A stretch of DNA of 64,000 nt from Heliocidaris erythrogramma (Eukaryota > Echinodermata > Echinoidea > Camarodonta > Echinometridae): NCBI GenBank assembly GCA_025617745.1, contig CM046866.1, positions 21,040,216 to 21,104,215 of the forward strand, in the 5' to 3' direction. The position numbers were made by a program, and so were the translations under genes. The notes beneath the pieces are model-generated. The model did not search any database, was not told where the DNA came from, and was given only the letters and a program-made list of their open reading frames with translations. Below, piece by piece: positions 9,736 through 21,163 of the stretch (within the stretch, counting starts at the first letter, position 1; every line of letters begins with the position of its first letter).

Positions 9736-11095
9736 GAGTTTTGTACCAAATACTATAGTTTTTTTTATTGTAGTCTTTTTACTTAGGGGAATCACAACAA
9801 GTATGAGTTCCGCATACATATACATATGTCTGTAATGTAGAGCTGGATTGTATACAATCAACCTCAAAAAACTTAACCTGGCATTCTATGGGTTTAGGAT
9901 GAAGGAGTATAGGGTAACATGGAAATACTCAGACTTGGGATCCGCGCGGGCCTTATTTTTTGCGGGTGCATACGGGTGCGTCGACTAATCTCCTCACCAG
10001 TAGCTTCATTGAGAGTGTGTTTAAATTTGCAATATCTTTTTTTTTAAATATATGTATATGAAATAAACCTGCATGATCTCTTTGTAGAAGTGATATTTTA
10101 AGCCCATATTTTGAATATAATATAACTACATGTACATGGAACCTGTAACACACAGAGCAAAATATTTTTTGGTGATTAGTACCCTTCAAGCACAATCAGC
10201 AAGTGATTTTTTAGGACATTCAACAACAATATCATGAGCCAATAATTGCACTTCTCTGATCCGCTGATGAGACGTCAGTTCAGAAGAAGACATGGGGGCA
10301 GTCTCCAAAGTTTTTGATTGACAGAAGCAATGAGTTGTCAGAATCGTTCAGGTGTTACCACTTTTTATCATTATTGTTACATTTTATATATGGGCAAGTC
10401 CAGGCTACTTTGTCCCTTCCTTCCCTTCCGCTACTTTGTCCCTTCCGTTACTGATCACATCTCAGATTTTCATAAATCTGATAACTGTATTATGCTTACA
10501 GTGAGCCCTATTAACTCTTCCGTTGCCAGGCCGAATACCCCTCCAGTGCCAAGGGTTTTGTTGGGTTGGTAAATTTTGCAAAGCGTAAGCTGTGTTTCAT
10601 ATTAGACGGCTCATATCTCTTTCCCAATGAATCACATATCTTGCATCAAAGTTTATGGGATATCTGCGAGAATTTCCTACCTAAATAGGAAGTATACTTG
10701 TGAGATGCATGTATATCTAAAATAAAATGAAAATAAGTTAACTTTTGGCGTGTTGAGGTATGCAAGTTGCAGTAGTCATTTCCCGTTGGGACCCCCTCCC
10801 ATTTTCTGTAGTGATATAAATCATGAATGAAAGAATAGAATAAAAGGATTGACAGACACTTGTTCTTTAGGATAGTTAATTTGCACATTAGTTATAATTT
10901 TGAATATAGACAGTTATGTTCTGACCCGTACGTGTAAATAATGCTTCATGTTACTTTTGAAGAAAAAAACCCCACATTTTGCTTCGTGCATAACACGCTC
11001 GTGGCTTTTCTCAAAATCAGTGAGTCTTCGTCCACGTTCTATAATAGGCTGGGATCAAACTGATAGCACAACATTGATAACAACAGTAAACAAAA
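9736..11095. other. AT-rich sequence, no gene recognised
   Basis: Short ORFs on both strands lack recognisable domains. A small duplication of CTACTTTGTCCCTTCC lies at about 10400-10450. The stretch ends exactly at the A|CTAG border of the next element. Confidence 0.6.
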
Positions 11096-12780
11096 CTAGA
11101 ATTTAATTCGTCATGAGGACGAATTAGGTGGTCTGTCTTTCAGTTTGTATGATCATGATTGTAATCCGGATGATCATAATAATGGGGAAATGCTAAACTG
11201 AAGATAGGAAGTCAAGAATGCCACGCATGGAGGTGATGATCATGACGGTGATGATATTATATCATCACCATCATCATGATATAATCATGACAGTGGTGAT
11301 GATAATGACGTTGATGATAATCATCATCATCATCATGAATATCATGACAGTGATGATGATAATGATGTTGATGATAATCATGATGATGATCATTATATCA
11401 TCATAACAGTGATGATGATAATGATGTTGATGATAATCATGATGATGATCATTATATCATGACAGTGATTTTTATGTTAATCATCATCATCATCATGAAT
11501 ATCATCACAGTGATGATTATAATGATGTTGATGATAATCATGATGATGATCATTATATCATCATGACATTAATGACGATAATGATGTTGATGTTAATCAT
11601 CATTATCATCAACATCATCATGAATATGATGACAGTGATGATGATAATGATGTTGATGATAATCATGATGGTGATAATGATGATGATGGGGATATAGTCT
11701 CAGCTACAACATATTAAAATCTGGAAGAAAATAGACCAAAAACAACTGAGATACAGCTTAGAGAACAATGTCATGTAGATTCATGATTCGAAAAAAAATC
11801 ATCTTCCATAGACATAACACGCAAATAGGGAAAATTCTGACATGGCATCTTTAATTGAAAATTTCACTGTGATGACGTCATCAAAATGAAAAATGGTGGA
11901 GACTGATTTTGTAGGAAATTGCCTCAGCTATGACACATCAAAATCTTGGCGAAAAGCGACCAATAATTACGAATCTAGAGCCAAATTTGCATAAATGTGA
12001 TGACGTCAAAACATGAAAAATGGAAATTTGGATTTCTGGCGCCATTTTGATGACGTCATAATGTTTATAAGGGTCAAATGATACATGAAATTATATCTAT
12101 GATTCATCCCCTACCCGAAGATGAAAAAAAATCGGGGTTTATGGAATATTTAAAGAGCTAGAGTTAATTTTGTAGAGGCATGTTTTTGCATGTTTTTACG
12201 TTATTTTCGCCATAGACGCGCGCACGGATTTTGAAATTTGACGCGCCCGTACGACCTTATTATTGATTGAAATTGATTCCAAGTTGATGGAAATGATGAA
12301 TAAAAGTGTCAGAATTGCAAATCAATTGAAAAAACAGCGTTTTAACGGTATTTACGACTTGCGCGCGCGTAAAACGCCCGCGCAGACGCTTACGCACGGA
12401 AATTTTTGAAATGCTCAAAATGACCTGAAACGTGTGCAGACTTGATCCTACGTGATTTTGAGCATTTTTAAATTTTGACGCGCGCGTACGCGCACGTCCT
12501 GACCTCTAGATGACCTGTGAGGGCATGACTTGATGACCCGTCAAGTGAAGTTTATGTCATGTGAATATAGTTAATTTTTGATGATCGATTATGAAGATAA
12601 AATCGATCTTGTAAATTTACAAAATGGCGTCTTGATGACGTCACGATGACCTGATGACCTCCAAAAGCTTAATGGACCATGTCCATAATTGACCTGATAC
12701 ATGACATGAAACTCGATGATATTGACCTGGTTGATTTGGAGATTTGGTGGCCACAACAATTTGTAATAAAAAGAAGAAAT
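11096..12780 (-). mobile_element. Helitron-like non-autonomous element (3' end at left)
   Basis: Read on the minus strand, the end is an AATTCGTC/GACGAATT hairpin (5-nt loop), a few bases, then CTAG, with T next in the flank. On the + strand this is A|CTAG at 11095/11096. Hairpin plus CTRR next to T is the hallmark of Helitron 3' ends. Inside lie an ATG/CAT microsatellite (11218-11690), CRE-like TGACGTCA motifs (11873, 12001, 12051, 12636) and a GCGCGC-rich core with a stem formed by AAATGCTCAAAAT / ATTTTGAGCATTT near 12410-12470. No Rep/helicase ORF is present. Confidence 0.65.
11218..11690. repeat. ATG/CAT microsatellite with ~60-bp higher-order unit
   Basis: Runs of GATGATGATAATGATGTTGA alternate with ATCATCATCAT, so the strand folds back on itself at many points. 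A longer unit of roughly 60 bp ending TCATTATATCATCAT recurs several times. The ORFs here (Met/Ile or His/Asp runs) are artefacts of the repeat. Confidence 0.9.
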
Positions 12781-12944
12781 AACATGAGGACGAATTAGGT
12801 GGTCTGTCTTTCAATTGGTATGATCATGATTGTAATCAGGATGATCATAATAATGGGGAAATACTAAATTGAAGATAGGAAGTCAAGAATGCCACGCATG
12901 GAGATGCTTCTTGAGGACAGGCATGTAGAAAATGTGTCAAACGG

Positions 12945-13430
12945 TCATTGGAATATGTGATAATACTTGTGCAAGATAACAATCATGATAATGGTGATGA
13001 TTATCATGATGAAGGTGATATAATGATGGTGATGACAATAATAATAGCAATGATGATCATGACGGTGATGATATTATATCATCATCATCATCATGAATAT
13101 CATCATCATCATCATGAATATCATCATGACAGTGATGATGATAATGATGTTGAAGATAATCATAATGATGACCATTATATCATCATGACAGTGCTGATGA
13201 TAATGATGTTGATAATCATCATCATCATCATCATGAATATCATCATGACAGTGATGATAATGAAGTTGATGATAATCATCAGCATCATCATGAATATCAT
13301 GACAGTGATGATGATAATGATGTTGAGGATAATCATCTTCATGAATATCATGACAGTGATGATGATAATGATGTTGATGATAATCATGATCATCATCATG
13401 ATTATCATCAACATCATTATCATTTTGAGA
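12945..13430. repeat. ATG/CAT microsatellite, second array
   Basis: Same composition as the array at 11218-11690, ending near 13430 in ATTATCATCAACATCATTAT. It encodes only low-complexity artefact ORFs. Both arrays hold the same place inside their element, so the microsatellite is part of the element family. Confidence 0.9.
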
Positions 13431-13660
13431 AATTGTGATATCAAATAGGACTAATGATATTGCAGGATAGCTTTAATACACTTCAGGGAATCAGATTTTC
13501 CATAGGGTTATACATAAACTACGGCACACTACTTTCTAATAGACATAACATGCAAAATAAGACATTTTATTACTTTGTTTGTGATTGCTTATGTTATAAT
13601 AGTCGAACAAGATGGTAAAATGGAAGGCAAAAAGCAAAAAAAAAAAAAAAAAAAAATTAA

Positions 13661-13725
13661 TGGACCCACCGGGGATCGAACCTGGGTCACCGGAATGAGA
13701 GGCAAGTGCTTTGACCAATATACCA
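13661..13725 (-). repeat. tRNA-derived module (copy 1)
   Basis: On the minus strand the B box GGTTCGATCCC is perfect (consensus GGTTCGANTCC), and an A-box-like word lies upstream. The module resembles the D, anticodon and T arms of a tRNA-Gly but lacks a paired acceptor stem. A poly-A run (about 13637-13656) lies just downstream, as in tRNA-derived SINEs. Not a functional tRNA. Confidence 0.7.
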
Positions 13726-14203
13726 AAACATTTCCCATAGAGATAACACGTAAACGAAAAACGGGATTCTCAAATCCCATTTTGTAGTGAAAAATTGGGC
13801 ATGATCCCGACATCTGATCAAAAATTGGAGACCACACTAATAAAAGCTTATAGTCTCAGCTATAACATACTAAAATCTGGAAGAAAATAGACCAAAAACA
13901 ACTGAGATACAGCTCAGAGAACAATGTCATGTAGATTTATGATTCGAAAAAAAATCATCTTCCATAAACATAACACGCAAATAGGGAAAATTCTGACATG
14001 GCATCTTTAATTGAAAATTTCACTGTGATGACGTTATCAAAGTGAAAAACCGTGATAATTGATCTTGTAGAGAATTGTCTCAGCTACAACATATGAAACA
14101 CATGAAACTCGATGATATTGACCTGGCCGATTTTGAGATTTGGTGGCCACAAGAACTCGTAATAAAAAGAAGAAATAAAAAGAAAATTCTGACAAAATTA
14201 AAA

Positions 14204-14292
14204 GGTGATCTGTTGATACCGACAGACCACCTAATAAAGAAGAAAAATCTTGACAAAACTAAAAGGTGATCTGTCGATACCGACAGACCACC
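14204..14292. repeat. Duplicated terminal hairpin of the Helitron-like family
   Basis: Two hairpins with ~11-bp stems (GGTGATCTGTC / GACAGACCACC), each followed by TAAT, sit 61 bp apart. Related hairpins close other copies at 35388-35414, 35461-35485 and 44009-44033, and inverted at 44437-44464 and 44503-44527. The word GACAGACCACCTAAT is also found just inside the opposite (CTAG) end. Confidence 0.75.
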
Positions 14293-14879
14293 TAATTAAA
14301 CTAAACAAATGAGAGAAACTGTCATGCTCCAATACCCGATCTAATATAACCAGCACTGAGCGAGTCAAATTCTGAAAAAAAACGTCCGGGTTCGGGAAAA
14401 CAAATCCAAATGCTGCTACACCCCCCCACACCACCACTGCTCTCGAGTGTCAGATATGGCGCAGCCCGGACTGAATCCCGAACTCGTATACCCGGGAAGG
14501 AAATTCACTGCCTCTGGGAAAATATTGCTCCCCCCCCTTTCTGTCACCGAGACTCGAAGTAAAAGTAAGGTTGCCCCACCCTACCATCTCCCCGTTCTTA
14601 GAAATTGGGGCACATTGATGAACCATTATCCAAAACACTGGATTAGGGTACATAAAAATTATTTTCCTTTCATCAGACTCTATTCCACACCCCTTCCTCC
14701 AGCTAATGCCACCACTGTTATTATTTGTGCAATATTATATAAACGCATTGATGTTGTTATAATATAGAGCTTTAGATCATCTCCCCTCATCATCATGTTG
14801 GTCCCCACCTCAACCATGCACCTCTAGCTCTATACCGCTCTCTCAATCTACCCCTCTCACCAGGCTATCACTCTCTCAA

Positions 14880-15095
14880 TCATTCAACTTCTGTTGTGTT
14901 CTCGTGTTGAATTGTTTGTTTTGCTTGATTCTTATCGCAAATCCATCTCCAATATTTCTCTGAAAAAACAAAGACGCTAAAATGTAGTAAGGGAATCATT
15001 TATGAATCCCTCGACCTCTCTCCACTAATGTTTAATTTATTCACGTCATATTCAAAATAATATCTACGATCTGCCTCACTAACTAGGTAGGCATA
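14880..15095 (+). repeat. Inverted-repeat arm paired with 17785-18000
   Basis: This segment contains AAGACGCTAAAA, TAAGGGAATCA and CCTCTCTCCACT in order; 17785-18000 holds the same blocks inverted. Identity is around 85% by eye. The pair encloses the GA-rich block and a MITE, so two foldback copies appear interleaved. Confidence 0.6.
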
Positions 15096-15948
15096 ATGTA
15101 AATAAGAGACTATTGAATAATTTTTTATTGAACTTAACAATAATGTTTGTTCTTGCGAGATAAGAGGGCGCGGGGAAAATATAAGCTAGAAGTATCATGT
15201 AGAATGGAGAAAAACATGCGGAGATAAATTATTTTTCGTTAGATCAGATCCTCCCATAATGTTTGCTCACCCCTTGCTCTGTCACTACATCCCTCCTACT
15301 CTCTCTTTCTCTCTCTTTCTCTCTCTTTCTCTCTCTTTCTCAACTCTCCCGTCTCTCACATTCTCACATTCTCTCTCTCCGATTTCGATTTCGATATTCG
15401 GGACGGATTGACCTATTTGATCACGTGACCAATCTCTTTAAAATACAAAACGTCATGATTATGGAGCCCTCCCAGCTCACCGACAAAACATGGAAATGCA
15501 TACTGTTGGGAAAATAATGTACAAAGGCAACTGGATGAGAGAAAGAAAATGATTGCAAGACCACAGGTATACATGAAGATAGCAAAAAGAACAAACAAAG
15601 AAACACGTAAGGAAATAGGGAAAATTGAGAAATACATAAGGATAAAAAGATAATAAATAGGAAGGGGTATAAACAAACTTCAACGACATAATGATAAAGG
15701 GACATAAGAAAATACAAAGAAATCTACAAAGAAAGATAGAAAAGGAGAGAAGGAAAATAGACAGAGTAGGAGTGACGGAAAGAAAGAAAATGAAATGCAC
15801 AAGCAAAGAAAGAAATAATGAGAGGGAAAACAAATATAGGGAAGTATAAAAACCGAAAAAGAAAAGAAAAGTATAGGAAAGAAATATGGAAAATATGAAA
15901 AGAGAATTGTATGCAACATGACACTTTATAATCATGAAGCAAAACATT

Positions 15949-16135
15949 ACGATTCAACACGAGAACGCAAAAAGAGTTGAGTGAGTGAGATGGATAAAGA
16001 TAGAAAGAGAGAGAGAGAGAGAGATTTGATGATTGCAAAGGACGGGGTGAGGAAAAGAGAGTTGCGAAAAAGAAGGAAAAGGAGAGAAATATGAGGGCAG
16101 GAATAGTTTAGAAAGAGAGGTAATAAAAAAGTGAT
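15949..16135 (+). repeat. GA-rich direct repeat (second copy at 17977-18150)
   Basis: Both copies run from ACGATTCAACACGAGAACGC through GAGTTGAGTGAGTGAG and GGACGGGGTGAGGA to a GAGAGGTAATA-AAG end. They are close to 90% identical by eye apart from the length of the GA run. Confidence 0.7.
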
Positions 16136-16801
16136 AGTGGTAAGATGGGTTATTGAGAGGTAGAGAGCGAGAGAGAGAAATAGAGATCTGATGATTGCAA
16201 AGGACGAGACGAGGAGAAGAGAGTTGGAAAAGAGAAGGAAAAAAAAGATGAGGGTGAGAAAAGTTTATAGAGAGGTAATGAGAAAGTGATAGTGGTAAGA
16301 TTGAGAGGGAGAGAGAACGAGATGATGATGAAGACTGTAAATGACGAGGTGAGGAGGAGAGAGTTGGGATAGGGAAAAAGAGAGAGAGAGAGAAAGATAT
16401 AGTTATTGAGATGAGATGTGATGGCGGGAAGATTTTAGAAAGAGAGGTAATGAGAAAACGATAGATTGAAAGAGTGGAGGTAGGGGCCAGTAACTATATG
16501 ACGATGAGGGGAGATGATCTAGAGTTCTGTATTATATTGATTAATATTCCTATAACAACAGTTTGTTTATTATGCTAAGAATGAACCTATTTTTGATTTT
16601 ACTGTTACATATTGTTCGATGTCGATATCATTTAATTTGTATTAATTGTTTTGCAATGACAATGAAGCTATCAGCTATCACTTTATATGTTATATACTTC
16701 CATGTAAACTCTCTCTTTTTCCATTCGACCGTATAGAGATTATATTGTGTTGCTACATCTTTTGGTAAATAAGGTATTGCTGAACTTGGCTTTTACCATA
16801 C

Positions 16802-17282
16802 TTAAAGACCTCAGCCTGACCCAAAACAACCATATATTGACGTAAAGCTTAGTAAACAAAGAATATAATTACCCTGGGTATTCATAAATTTTCTTCTCCG
16901 TTTATCCATAAAAAAATAAAAAAGAAAAAAGAAAAAAAATTTTTTTGGGTCCGCCCCCTCCCTATTGTGTAACAAGAGAGGAAACTGCAGGGGGTCGCTA
17001 GACGTGTGACGACATGTCATGTATACAGCTCCGAGTGCGTCTACACGATATGTCGTCATCAAATTTTCACACCCCCCCCCCCCCCCCCCCCGCAAAGTAG
17101 CGTTCCTCAGAGACGGGTCCCTCGTCAGAAAAACCACCGGAGCTCAACATTCGGGACGCTGTTACTCATTCCACAGGAAACGGAATCTCATGAAGTTGGT
17201 TTCAATTTGTTCAGAAAATATATAGCTCCCCGTGGATGAATAATGTGTATATTTCAAAATTCGGTCAGGCTGAGGTCTTTAA
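16802..17282. mobile_element. 481-bp MITE with perfect 20-bp terminal inverted repeats
   Basis: TTAAAGACCTCAGCCTGACC at 16802-16821 is exactly the reverse complement of 17263-17282. The interior has a poly-C run near 17073-17092 and a hairpin (GACGACAT...ATGTCGTC, about 17008-17055). A TTAA-type duplication could be part of the end, but the flanks do not settle it. The proline-rich ORFs come from the poly-C run. Confidence 0.75.
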
Positions 17283-17976
17283 ATAAGTCAAATAAAATAT
17301 ACATATAATAGCGGTGGTGGCACGAGCAGGAGGGGGGGGGGTATAGAGTTTGGACCCAGATCCTGGTGAAAAGAAAAGTCCTATACCCCCTGCCGGTCTT
17401 TTGGATAATGGTGAATGGGAGACATAGAGTTAGGGGGGATTATAGACCCCTGAAAACAAAAGTTCTATCCCGTGGCGTGTTCCTATGCAGTGGCCAATAA
17501 TCGATGATCGCAACAAAATAATGCATGATGGCTAGTGTTTTGGTTTATCTTCCAATCTACCCAAGCAGAATCACCAAATAACGCGGTGCTTGATTAGTAT
17601 AACATTATACAGATAACTATTGTTACAAATCTAATGAAAAATAATGCTCCTTAAATAATTTATTTACGCATGTTTTTTTTTTGTATTTTTGATACTTCTC
17701 TCTTGCATTTTCGCCCCCCCCCCCCACTTGTAAGAAAACAGATTATGGCTACTTTCAATATTCAGCAGTTTCTTAATTTCTTGAGGTCTAGTAACTGTGA
17801 GTGAGGCAGTTCGTAGATAATATGCTGAATATAGCGTGAATACGTAAGTGGAGAGAGGTTAAGGGATTCATAACTGATTCCCTTACTGCGTTTTAGCGTC
17901 TTTTTTATTTTCAGAGGAATATTGGATATGGGTTTTGATAATCATCAAACAAAACAAACGTACCTCAAAAGAAAAT

Positions 17977-18150
17977 ACGATTCAACACGAGAACGCAAAT
18001 AGAGTTGAGTGAGTGAGGTGGATAAAGATAAAGAGAGAGATATAGAGATTTAATGATTGCGAAGGACGGGGTGAGGAGAAGAGAGTTGCGAAAAAGAAGG
18101 GACAGGAGAGAGATATAAAAGTTTAGAAAGAGAGGTAATAAGAAAGCGAT
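17977..18150 (+). repeat. GA-rich direct repeat, copy 2
   Basis: Partner of 15949-16135. The inverted block 17785-18000 leads into it, so it probably marks a second, partial GA-rich foldback copy. Confidence 0.65.
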
Positions 18151-19489
18151 AGTGGTAACACACAATAAAAGTAGAAGAATGAAAATATAAAGGCGATACG
18201 AAAATAACAACTGAACAGAAAGCGAATGCAAACTTTATGGTAAATACAAAATAATACAGAAGACAAGTTTTTAACATTTTATAGATTCTCCACAGAAATA
18301 CTGAGGGGTTATAGACAAACACGACAATAGTATGCAAAAAAATAAAGACTACATAAACACGCATCACGTAACGATTTTGTGAACAAGTTTCAATCACCCA
18401 AGTCATATGTATTGAGGGGAGGGAAGAGGCTTGACACGAGAATAATACCATTCAGGCCCACACTTCGCCAGCTCCTTCAATCATGAATATTCATACTATG
18501 CTGGCGAATAAGCTGCATTTGAAGCGCTAATTTGTGCTGTTCTGCCATTGGTCAACTCCGAGCTCATTTACCTGGTACACTAACACAGGACGTCCGCCCA
18601 TCTAACATGCGTGTATTGCCATACACAACGTTTATAACACACGTTCTATTGGGAAACCTTGACGATGCTTGCGGCATTATCCAAAAAAACCTCTTCAAAA
18701 TACTGCCGAGAAAATATGATTTTACTCAAAAAATGTAAATATAAACCCATATTTTTTAATGGTTTATTGAATGCTTAATCTGTTATCAATACATCAATAT
18801 GAAAAAATCTGAATATAAAGTTAGTTTTGTATAATTAAAATGGATGCAACAGGAAAAGTTTATCGGGCAACGGCAATAAAGGGTTATATACGTGCCTCCG
18901 GCACCATAAGAGTCAAATCATAAAGATAAATCACATTTGATGTCAATTTATGTTCCGAACTCCATATTACTTGCTAACATATGGTACTCCAAATGACCAA
19001 ATATCTTGGACTTGCCCATATAGTTCATCGTTGTCATTGAGGTCTGACCAATCCTTAAAGCTGACAATCTCTTCCTTAGGGAGTGTAAAGATTTAGTAGA
19101 AACTAATGATTTATTCATGAAGTTGTCCTTTGTGAGCCGGCAGGTCACATAATGCCTCGTTCTATAACGTTTTAATGAATAAGTAAGAGATTGTCTGTGT
19201 AGTGTCAAGAAAACTCTTTTTTCAAAGATTTCACAGGTGATGACAATGCTTTATGCCCAATAAAATTGACAGGAAAGTCTTTTGATGATGTAAACTCTGA
19301 GGTGCCTCTTTTTCAGTAGTAGAATTTAGCAATATTTGTATGTGTATGATAGGAAGTTCATGTGCATCTTTTCTTGACCATTTTCTTAGGATTTCAGGTG
19401 TTTTCATTACAGTTCAAATTGTGAGGATATTTTCTTCTTTTTTTTTCATTTTTTTTTAAATACAAGTTGAATTTGAATGGGTTATTTTT
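18151..19489. other. No gene recognised
   Basis: AT-rich sequence with short ORFs lacking domains. A GTGCCTCCGGCACC motif near 18892-18906 resembles the start of the dispersed repeat family in inverted form but is not continued. Confidence 0.5.
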
Positions 19490-19775
19490 ATGCCTCCTCC
19501 CACCGTAGGTGGTGCCGGAGGCATTATGTTTTCGGGTCGTCCGTCCGTACGTCCGTCCCCTTTTCGTTCTCGCGATAACTTCAAAACCGTTTTTTGGGGG
19601 ATCAGTTTGTAACTTGGCCCATGTATGCATATGGGAGGGATGATGAATTGATTAGATTTTGGGGTCTCAAGGTCAAAGGTCACAGAGGTCATTATGTACA
19701 TAACAATGGTTAGTTCTCGTGATAACTGAAGAACTGTTTGACAGATCAGCTTCTAAATTGGCCCACACTGCAAAA
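19490..19775 (+). repeat. Dispersed AGGTCA-rich repeat, third copy
   Basis: It starts CCTCCTCCCACCGTAGGTGG with GTCCGTCCGTACGTCCGTCC, then the usual cycle. A direct repeat of half-sites AGGTCAAAGGTCA lies at 19670-19682, with a further AGGTCA at 19686. It ends where the GGTGTTAA array begins. Confidence 0.8.
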
Positions 19776-20205
19776 ACTATGGTGTTAAATTTAACACCAG
19801 CTTGGATTCACTATAGGTCCACACCACCTGGTGTTAAAACGACACCATCACTGGTGTTAGAGTATAGGTGTTAAATATAACACCACTGGATGTTATCCTT
19901 TGCCAACACCGGAACAGTGTTGGTTTAACACCTTGGAAAGTGTTACCAGTTTACACTATTTGGTGTTAAAACAACACCATCCTGGATTCAATAATCGAAC
20001 ACCACACCCACAGGTGTTATTATTACACCTATACATGTAGGTGTTGTAAATTAACACCTGGGCATGTTAATTCACACCCACAGGTGTTAATTTACAACAC
20101 CTATAGGTGTTATAATTACACGTATAGGTTGTACATTTGTAGGTGATGTAGAATAACACCCACAGGTGTTAGTTTTATACACCTGTGAGTGTTTATTATC
20201 TTTAT
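19776..20205. repeat. Array of inverted GGTGTTAA / TTAACACC words
   Basis: More than 20 GGTGTT or AACACC words alternate over 430 bp at irregular spacing. The first pair forms a perfect palindrome, GGTGTTAAATTTAACACC. Several later words read CAGGTGTTA, a CAGGTG E-box core. There is no fixed period, unlike a normal minisatellite. Confidence 0.85.
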
Positions 20206-20518
20206 TTTTAGTAGTGGTGATAACAGAAAAAGGTGTTTCCAATTCAAAAACTGTAGGCTGCTTGATTTTTTGTGGTTGGACTGCAAACTCCTCTGGTAGT
20301 CTGGAGCAAATGCAAACCCGGAATTCTTCATGAACCGAGCACGACCTTCATGCAGTTTCAAAATATACACCTTTTGTGGTAAAGACATGTTATTTGAAAA
20401 CACAAGCAATTTATGTTGTATCTTACATGCATACAATTTTACAAAGGAAGAAAGACAGAAATAAACTTCTTTTGAAACTTCCAAATTTAATAGTCCCACA
20501 AATATACATGTATTCTAA

Positions 20519-21163
20519 TTTAAAGGTCCCCAGAAATCCAAATGCAAGTTGATTTCTGTTGGTGTGCGGGGATGCATACAACTCATATTTTGTTATTAAA
20601 ACATCTAAATATGTTTCATAGATTTTTAAATATTTTTTGAAATATTTTTTTCCAACCTCTTAAGCTCCACCCCCAAAAATAGCTCCAGATCTTATTCCCG
20701 AGATGACATCATCTGTCAATCATTAGTCAGCCATACTAACATTATACAATACAGAGTGGAATGTAACTTCCCCCAGCTCAGCACATGCTCACAATAGAAT
20801 TGCATGCTTTCAAACAATACCTCCTCATTACCCTTCTTTTCCTGGTGATGCTACAGCATGTCTGGCATAGCAACTCCTATGTAGGCATTGTATGGTCTAT
20901 TAGAACAGATGGTTATCTCTGGCAAAGCTACATACCACTTTCTCTCCTTAGCTCACTAATGATTGACAGATGATGTCATCTCGGGAATAAGATCTGGAGC
21001 TATTTTTGGGGGTGGAGCTTAAGAGGTTGGAAAAAAATATTTCAAAAAATATTTAAAAATCTATGAAACATATTTAGATGTTTTAATAACAAAATATGAG
21101 TTGTATGCATCCCCGCACACCAACAGAAATCAACTTGCATTTGGATTTCTGGGGACCTTTAAA
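20519..21163. mobile_element. 645-bp foldback element with identical 209-bp arms, TTAA ends
   Basis: 20519-20727 and 20955-21163 are exact reverse complements as far as I can read (209 bp each), separated by a 227-bp unique centre. Both outer ends read TTTAAAGGTCCCCAG. If TTAA is the target duplication the inverted repeat starts AGGTCCCC, which fits the TTAA-targeting Kolobok or piggyBac groups. The arms contain TGACATCATCTGTCA. No ORF fits a transposase, so it is non-autonomous. Identical arms imply a recent insertion or recent gene conversion. Confidence 0.85.

Larger units (their letters stand above)
12781..14292 (-). mobile_element. Second Helitron-like copy, 3' hairpin truncated
   Basis: It starts CATGAGGACGAATTAGGTGG, so the outer hairpin arm and CTAG are missing. 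It continues through the microsatellite (about 12945-13430), the tRNA-like module (13661-13725) and the core, and ends in two hairpins GGTGATCTGT.GATACCGACAGACCACC (14204-14231 and 14265-14292). The short core compared with 11096-12780 indicates an internal deletion near 14090. Confidence 0.65.
14766..16528. repeat. GA/CT-rich inverted repeat
   Basis: The left border CTTTAGATCATCTCCCCTCATC is mirrored near 16500-16528 (GATGAGGGGAGATGATCTAG). The left arm is CT-rich and the right arm GA-rich, with runs such as (CTCTCTTT)n at 15299-15341 and (GA)n at about 16008-16023. Serine/phenylalanine-rich ORFs on the minus strand (15400-16040) are products of this skewed composition, not genes. Confidence 0.6.

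Noticed and set aside
11218..13448. ORFs of up to 166 aa in the ATG/CAT microsatellites
   Set aside because: Products are Met/Ile or His/Asp runs created by the trinucleotide repeat.
15400..16040. Minus-strand ORFs up to 156 aa, rich in Phe, Ser and Leu, resembling membrane proteins
   Set aside because: They lie in GA-rich sequence whose complement is CT-rich; hydrophobic runs follow from composition.
17006..17239. Proline-rich ORFs near 17070
   Set aside because: The prolines come from a C-run inside a MITE.
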